DNA of 64,000 bases, from NCBI GenBank assembly GCA_023423715.1, contig JAFAFC010000025.1, forward strand, positions 1 through 64,000, given 5' to 3'. The stretch is from Bacteroidota bacterium. Lineage in GTDB: Bacteria > Bacteroidota > Bacteroidia > Flavobacteriales > Weeksellaceae. The notes below the pieces were generated by a model. It was not told where the DNA came from. It saw only the letters and a list, made by a program, of their open reading frames with translations, and did no database searches. The position numbers and the translations under genes were made by a program. Numbering within the stretch: the first letter of the stretch is position 1; each line of letters starts with the position of its first letter. Below, piece by piece: positions 59,227 to 64,000 of this stretch.

Positions 59227-60533
59227 TGAGCGGAACTTTTCAAATACGCGGAGGAAAAAAGTTGCATGGTGAAATTATCCCTCAAGGGGCAAAGAATGAA
59301 GCTTTGCAAATCTTATGTGCGGTTTTGTTAACCGATGAAGAAGTACGAATTAACAACATTCCCGACATTCATGATGTCAATAGATTAATCGAAATTTTAG
59401 GTGATCTTGGAGTTAAAGTCACTAAAAATGGACACGGAGATTATACGTTTAAAGCCGATCAGGTTAATTTAGATTATATTAAATCCGAAGAATTCAAAAA
59501 AGACGGTGCCAAACTACGTGGTTCTATCATGCTTTTGGGTCCGATGCTTGCGCGTTATGGCGAAGCATACATGCCAACTCCAGGTGGAGACAAAATTGGA
59601 AGACGTCGTCTAGATACACATTTCCAAGGTTTGGTTGAATTGGGAGCTGAATTTAAATTTGACGATAAAGAACATTTTTATTCACTTAAAGCATCTGAGT
59701 TAAAAGGAAAATTCATCCTTTTGGAAGAAGCTTCGGTAACCGGAACAGCCAATATCATTATGGCAGCCGTTCTTGCTCAAGGAAAAACAAGAATCTACAA
59801 CGCTGCTTGCGAGCCTTATTTGCAGCAACTTTGCAAGATGCTTAACCGAATGGGAGCCAATATTTCCGGAATCGGATCGAACCTTCTAACGATTGAAGGT
59901 GTTGATCATCTTGGAGGCACAGAACACACGATGCTTCCTGACATGGTTGAAATCGGTTCGTGGATTGGTCTTGCCGCAATGACAAAATCTGAAATCACCA
60001 TTAAAAATGTAAATTGGAACCAACTAGGAATTATACCAGATACGTTTAGAAAATTAGGAATTCAATTGGAACGAAGCGGTGAGGATATTTTCATCCCGGC
60101 GCAAGAAAATTATAAGATTCAGAAATTTATTGACGGATCTATTTTAACGGTTTCTGATGCGCCTTGGCCAGGATTTACACCCGATTTATTATCTATCATT
60201 TTAGTGGTAGCAACCCAAGCTAAAGGAACGGTTTTGGTTCACCAAAAAATGTTCGAATCGCGTTTATTCTTCGTTGATAAACTAATTGACATGGGCGCGC
60301 AAATCATTCTTTGTGATCCGCACAGAGCAACGGTTGTTGGACTAAACCAAGAAACGCCACTTCGTGGAACCGTGATGACATCGCCCGACATCCGTGCTGG
60401 AAACGCGTTGTTAATTGCAGCGCTTTCTGCTGAAGGAACATCGCTTATTCACAATATCGAGCAAATCGACCGCGGTTATGAAAACATCGACGGACGTCTA
60501 AAAGCTCTTGGAGCCGATATAGAAAGAGTTTAA
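59226..60533 (+). CDS. murA: UDP-N-acetylglucosamine 1-carboxyvinyltransferase MurA, Cys-to-Asp type
   Basis: A 435-residue enzyme for the first committed step of peptidoglycan synthesis. It has the EPSP-synthase-like double-domain fold with QGAKNEALQILCAVLLTDE at the N terminus. The catalytic loop reads PGGDKIGRRRLDTH: Asp122 stands where most MurA have the Cys (E. coli Cys115) that fosfomycin alkylates. Known Cys-to-Asp MurA enzymes are active and fosfomycin-resistant. Translationally coupled to the DUF4290 gene. Confidence 0.95.
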   Translation: MSGTFQIRGGKKLHGEIIPQGAKNEALQILCAVLLTDEEVRINNIPDIHDVNRLIEILGDLGVKVTKNGHGDYTFKADQVNLDYIKSEEFKKDGAKLRGSIMLLGPMLARYGEAYMPTPGGDKIGRRRLDTHFQGLVELGAEFKFDDKEHFYSLKASELKGKFILLEEASVTGTANIIMAAVLAQGKTRIYNAACEPYLQQLCKMLNRMGANISGIGSNLLTIEGVDHLGGTEHTMLPDMVEIGSWIGLAAMTKSEITIKNVNWNQLGIIPDTFRKLGIQLERSGEDIFIPAQENYKIQKFIDGSILTVSDAPWPGFTPDLLSIILVVATQAKGTVLVHQKMFESRLFFVDKLIDMGAQIILCDPHRATVVGLNQETPLRGTVMTSPDIRAGNALLIAALSAEGTSLIHNIEQIDRGYENIDGRLKALGADIERV

Positions 60534-60555
60534 AAGATAAAATTCAATAAAATAT

Positions 60556-60587
60556 AAATAGACCAGAACTTTGTTTTGGTCTATTTT
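60556..60587 (+). terminator. Terminator of murA
   Basis: A 10-bp stem AAATAGACCA / TGGTCTATTT with an 11-nt loop, followed by ATTTTC. It lies 22 nt after the stop codon. Confidence 0.8.
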
Positions 60588-60650
60588 ATTTTCTCAACAA
60601 CCATCGTCTTTTACTCAAATTTTAGTATTTTTAATTCACTAAAAAGTAAA

Positions 60651-61211
60651 ATGATGAGCAAATCAAAAATTGGAATTTTCGTGGGAAGCCTTAGAAAAGA
60701 AGCTTTCTCCAAAAAAATCGCAGAAAAATTACTAGAAATCGTTCCTGAAAATTTCGAATTCGAAATTATTCCTATTGGTCAACTCGAATTGTATAATCAA
60801 GATTTTGACGACCATAATGAAGTACCAGATTCTTACGTTGCTTTTCGAAAAAAAGTAAGTGAGTTGGACGGCTGCATCTTCGTTACTCCAGAATACAACC
60901 GAGGTGTTCCAGCTGTTCTTAAAAACGCGCTTGATGTCGCTTCTAGACCAGGCGGAAAAGGCGTTTGGACGAAAAAACCTGGAGCCGTTATTAGCAGTTC
61001 ACCAGGCTCTCTTGGTGGATTTGGAGCCAATCATCAACTTCGTCAGACATTAACTTCAGTGAATATTTATACCATGCAGCAACCAGAAGCGTACTTAAGT
61101 GGAATTGGAAAAGCTTTTGATGAATCAGGAAAAATGGACGATCGTACTTCAGAATTCCTAGTGAAATTCATCAATGCATTTGCGGATTGGTTTTCTAATT
61201 TTAAAAAGTAG
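60651..61211 (+). CDS. NADPH-dependent FMN reductase
   Basis: A 186-residue flavodoxin-like flavoprotein (ChrR/YieF-type). It has GIFVGSLRKEAFSKKIAEKL (FMN phosphate loop) and VTPEYNRGVPAVLKNALDVASRPG at the active site. It probably reduces quinones or other electrophiles. ATG 60651 or 60654 is the start; the longer open frame begins within the murA terminator. Followed 17 nt later by the aminoglycoside nucleotidyltransferase-like gene. Confidence 0.9.
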   Translation: MMSKSKIGIFVGSLRKEAFSKKIAEKLLEIVPENFEFEIIPIGQLELYNQDFDDHNEVPDSYVAFRKKVSELDGCIFVTPEYNRGVPAVLKNALDVASRPGGKGVWTKKPGAVISSSPGSLGGFGANHQLRQTLTSVNIYTMQQPEAYLSGIGKAFDESGKMDDRTSEFLVKFINAFADWFSNFKK

Positions 61212-61228
61212 AAAAATCCATTTCAACC

Positions 61229-62092
61229 ATGGTTAATCCTGAAATCACGAAATCGAAAATTCTTGAATTTGCGAACGAAGACGCACGGATTCGCGCCGTT
61301 GTTCTCAATGGCTCGCGAGCCAATCCAACGATACAAGAAGACGCGTTTCAGGATTTTGATGTGGTCTTTTTTGTTGAAAATTTTGATTCTTTTATTTCGG
61401 ACAAATCGTGGTTAAACTATTTTGGAAAACCTTATTTGCAGCAATTTCCAGATGAAATGGAATTAGGAAGCTATCCCAGTGAAGAGAAAATTTCCTATAC
61501 CATTTTAACCGTTTTTGAAGATGGAAGCCGCATTGATATTCGTCTTTTTCCGATTGAAAAACTCAAAACCAAATACGAGTACGACAGCCTTTCCGTTATT
61601 TGGCTCGATAAAGATCACATTTTCGAAAATCAAATCGACTCTTCGGATCTTGATTATCATATCAAAAAACCTTCAATAAAAGAATTCACCGAGGTTTGCA
61701 ACGAGTTTTGGTGGTGTTGTCCTTATGTTTCCAAAGGCTTGAAAAGAAACCAAATTTTCTATGCTAAAGATCAACTTGAAACTGTTGTGCGTCCGATGTT
61801 CATGCGCTTAATCTCATGGAAAATTGGAATCGATACTCGTTTCTCTGTTTCATTTGGAAAGTCAGGAAAACATGCGGAAACCTATCTAAATCCGCAATTG
61901 TATCAACATATTTTAAAAACCTATTCAGATTCTGATTTAGAATCGAATTGGAATGCTTTAAAACTTCTGATGCAACTATTCTACGAAGAACAAGTGTATT
62001 GCGCTGAAAAACTTCAATTTCCAGCCAACAAAAGAGAAGCGGAAAATTCAATTGAGTACGTTTCTAAGATTGAAAAATTCGGAGAAATCTAA
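61229..62092 (+). CDS. ANT(6)-like aminoglycoside nucleotidyltransferase
   Basis: A 287-residue protein of the aminoglycoside 6-adenylyltransferase (AadK/AadE) family. The nucleotidyltransferase site is visible: VLNGSRANPTIQEDAFQDFDVVFFV carries the GSR loop and the metal-binding Asp pair. EDGSRIDIRLFP supplies the third acidic residue. FWWCCPYVSKGLKRNQIFYAKD is typical of the C-terminal domain. Known enzymes adenylate streptomycin at position 6. Base composition matches the neighbours, so it looks resident, not recently acquired, and resistance is not proven. Confidence 0.85.
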   Translation: MVNPEITKSKILEFANEDARIRAVVLNGSRANPTIQEDAFQDFDVVFFVENFDSFISDKSWLNYFGKPYLQQFPDEMELGSYPSEEKISYTILTVFEDGSRIDIRLFPIEKLKTKYEYDSLSVIWLDKDHIFENQIDSSDLDYHIKKPSIKEFTEVCNEFWWCCPYVSKGLKRNQIFYAKDQLETVVRPMFMRLISWKIGIDTRFSVSFGKSGKHAETYLNPQLYQHILKTYSDSDLESNWNALKLLMQLFYEEQVYCAEKLQFPANKREAENSIEYVSKIEKFGEI

Positions 62093-62097
62093 ACTTT

Positions 62098-64000
62098 TTA
62101 CCAGCCGCCTCCGCCGCCTCCGCCTCCACCTCCGCCGGATGAACCTCCACCACTAGAACCGCTCGAGCTGGAGCCTCCAGAATACGAACTTGAGGATGAA
62201 GATCGCGAAGATGATGAGGATGACGAACTAGAACTCGAACTTACCGGTGCAATACTAGCCGACGTTAACGATCGGGCAAAACCTGGATGCATAAAATCGG
62301 AGCCACCAAGTTCGGGCATTTGTGATATGGATAAGTCCAAAGCTTTGCGAAAACGTTTTCCCCAAATATCATCTACGCCCAAAGCCATAGCATACGGAAG
62401 AAATTTCTCATATTCATCGGTAGTCATTTCGGGTGGGTTATGGAATTTCAATTGTGCTTCCTCCGCTGTTCCCAAATACATTTTCAAACCTTCAATTTCG
62501 GCTTTCATCTCGACAGCGTCAACACTTGGACGAGTTATCAGCTTTTTGAAAATCAACAAAAAAATGACACTCACAATTAAAAATTTAAAGCAATGCGACC
62601 CTAATGTAGAAATATCGGGAGAAGCACCATACGCAAATAAGAAAATGGGAACAAAAAATGCTCCTAAGAAAAACAGCAAAAAGAAGAACAAAACTCGATC
62701 TGTATAATTCCAAAAAGCAAGTAAAAGGAGCAGAATAATGGAATCAAAAAAAACCAAAATTCCACCACTAAAAATCATGGAATAATCACCCTGTCGATAC
62801 GACGCATACAGCAACATGGCAAAAAATGTAGCAAGAATAATTTTCAATCCGGTATAAACAAATTTTGAATTCGAATCGATTTGCAGAAATTTTTTATGCT
62901 CCTTCATCATTAAATTCTCGAATGCTTCTGCCGCATTGTGAACTTTATAATTGTAGGATCCATTTAAGTGAAGTTTCCCATTTTTATCAAATGCTTTCGT
63001 AAGTAGCAGTTGCTCATCCTTTTGAAGAGATTCTAAATTTGTATTAAGATTCTCGATATCATAAATGCGATCAGTAATGAATTTATTTTGATGCGTTGTA
63101 TCTTCCTTAATTTTAATCACTTTTTTCACCGCCATATCCACAAAATTGGCGGTTATTTGAGTGATACTATATTTTCCTTTGTGGATAAAACCGATACTTC
63201 CTGGCGACAAATTTCGAGGTGCATTAAACTGAGGAATAACCACTGGCTTGGCATAATCTCTCCCGAAAAGATTCCATTTAGAATAAAAATAAGACAGTAA
63301 ATACAAGAAAACGCCAATCAGTGTGTAATTGGGCCAATCTCGCTTCAGGCTCTTCCAAAACATCGACGGCTCTTGAAGAACGTTAGGTTTGAAACCAACA
63401 GCCACCGTTAAATTTTCGCGTGCATTTAAGTTTGATGCTTCAAAAAAGATTTGATTTGCTGTTAACGATTTGAAAGTACAATTTTGATCCTTACTTCCAT
63501 ACACGCCGGTATAACACGAATTTTGAAGAATATCCGCACCTTGAGGTAGCGTTATTCGAGCGCTAATGTGATCTACTGGAAATGACCAATCCGTTCCATT
63601 AACATTCCAATAAAACTCGTCGTAGCCGCTAAATTTTGTTATTTGACCGGACGTTTTATACTTGATTTCGTAGGTGTAAATTCCACTAGACAAATACTCA
63701 TCCTTATTGCCAATATACAAATTCAAAACACCATCATACACTTCTTTTTTATACGGCTCGGTCACGCCATTTTTCTTAATCGAAACGATGGTATAATCAA
63801 CATCAATAATGCCTTTATTTGTATTTCGAATAGTAGGCAAAGCTCTGAAAATTCCGCGTTTGATTTCATTTCCCGCGGCATAAACCTTAATGGTTTCCGT
63901 AATCGTAGCAACTGATTTTAAAGAAATATCAACTTCCGAATGAAAATCGATTATTCGTTCTACATTTGGAAACGGGTCCGCATACTCTACGGTTCCGTTG
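62098..64000 (-). CDS. DUF2207 family membrane protein, 5' end beyond window
   Basis: At least 633 residues are visible; the frame stays open to the window edge, so the N terminus and signal peptide are missing. The periplasmic DUF2207 domain includes ERIIDFHSEVDISLKSVA, ETIKVYAAG and KRGIFRALPTIRN. Then come one membrane helix (LIGVFLYLLSYFYSKW), a cytoplasmic segment, four more helices (KIILATFFAMLLYASY onward), a soluble helical part, and a tail of Ser then Gly ending in GGGGW. A shorter start at 63840 is TTG and would cut the domain, so it is rejected. Function unknown; it resembles the Gly-rich TPM protein tail in this window. Confidence 0.88.
   Translation of the reverse strand, partial: NGTVEYADPFPNVERIIDFHSEVDISLKSVATITETIKVYAAGNEIKRGIFRALPTIRNTNKGIIDVDYTIVSIKKNGVTEPYKKEVYDGVLNLYIGNKDEYLSSGIYTYEIKYKTSGQITKFSGYDEFYWNVNGTDWSFPVDHISARITLPQGADILQNSCYTGVYGSKDQNCTFKSLTANQIFFEASNLNARENLTVAVGFKPNVLQEPSMFWKSLKRDWPNYTLIGVFLYLLSYFYSKWNLFGRDYAKPVVIPQFNAPRNLSPGSIGFIHKGKYSITQITANFVDMAVKKVIKIKEDTTHQNKFITDRIYDIENLNTNLESLQKDEQLLLTKAFDKNGKLHLNGSYNYKVHNAAEAFENLMMKEHKKFLQIDSNSKFVYTGLKIILATFFAMLLYASYRQGDYSMIFSGGILVFFDSIILLLLLAFWNYTDRVLFFFLLFFLGAFFVPIFLFAYGASPDISTLGSHCFKFLIVSVIFLLIFKKLITRPSVDAVEMKAEIEGLKMYLGTAEEAQLKFHNPPEMTTDEYEKFLPYAMALGVDDIWGKRFRKALDLSISQMPELGGSDFMHPGFARSLTSASIAPVSSSSSSSSSSSSRSSSSSSYSGGSSSSGSSGGGSSGGGGGGGGGGGW

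Noticed and set aside
61229..62092. ANT(6)-like gene as part of a recently acquired resistance element.
   Set aside because: No transposase, integrase, direct repeats or change in base composition next to it.

Overview
The window is about 64 kb of AT-rich bacterial chromosome from a member of the Bacteroidota, most likely class Flavobacteriia and plausibly near the Weeksellaceae (Chryseobacterium, Elizabethkingia, Empedobacter or Weeksella type). This rests on a type IX secretion (T9SS) PorP/SprF protein, a T9SS C-terminal sorting domain on an M4 protease, Bacteroidota-restricted families (DUF4290, DUF3822, DUF4230, DUF6702, GIN-domain lipoprotein), weak Shine-Dalgarno sequences, and repeated promoters of the Bacteroidota type (-33 TTTG, -7 TAnnTTTG). 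The genus call is inference. I see no tRNA, rRNA, CRISPR array, insertion sequence or prophage, and no gene-free stretch longer than about 300 bases.

Layout. 0.2-4.2 kb: an accessory secreted-protein pair (a large repeat protein and a small partner that share a C-terminal module) and an unknown secreted protein. 4.3-11.3 kb: an M1 peptidase, a HupE/UreJ membrane protein diverging from a DUF6702 protein, an ACP phosphodiesterase and a T9SS-exported M4 protease. 11.4-15.4 kb: truA, an MsbA-type ABC exporter and radA, all on the minus strand. 15.4-19.1 kb: a plus-strand run with an M64 peptidase, a phosphoesterase, a Smr-domain protein, DUF3822 and rsmD. 19.1-24.3 kb: murI, hemW, porP-like, rluD and a PASTA protein on minus. 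24.4-26.6 kb: ddl, coaD and a TRIC channel. 26.7-32.2 kb: a TPR-like membrane protein and folA on minus, then lemA with two TPM-domain genes and a kefF/kefC-type pair on plus. 32.2-41.3 kb: a GIN-domain lipoprotein, an M3 peptidase, an LLM oxidoreductase, a DUF4919-like protein with a DPP IV-type S9 peptidase, and an ABC-F ATPase. 41.4-47.5 kb: an unknown lipoprotein, an FKBP, a DUF5715 protein, DUF4230, an aquaporin, and a queD-lpxH-LuxE-like set. 47.5-49.9 kb: a second S9 peptidase. 50.0-54.7 kb: the glyoxylate shunt (aceB, aceA) diverging from a RamB/ScfR-like regulator. 54.7-64.0 kb: comF, upp, der, a haem-binding protein, a DCC protein, DUF4290-murA, an FMN reductase, an ANT(6)-like aminoglycoside nucleotidyltransferase, and a DUF2207 protein cut by the window end.

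How it fits together. Much is conserved housekeeping: cell wall (murI, ddl, murA), RNA modification (truA, rluD, rsmD, queD), envelope lipid (lpxH, ABC exporter), cofactors (coaD, folA, hemW). On top of this sit six predicted exported or envelope peptidases (M1, M3, M4, M64 and two S9), which suggests a peptide-scavenging lifestyle. The aceB/aceA/regulator locus points to growth on acetate or fatty acids.

I found no clear unknown multigene system. The most interesting signals are small-scale: an operator-like palindrome between aceB and its regulator, a 93-bp nested palindrome at 35217-35309, a six-copy heptamer repeat at the ddl stop codon, terminators fused to downstream promoters, very short predicted leaders on queD and DUF4290-murA, a MurA with Asp in place of the fosfomycin-target Cys, and an RsmD with a changed catalytic motif. 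Where a longest reading frame began inside a -7 box or a terminator stem, I moved the start downstream and said so.
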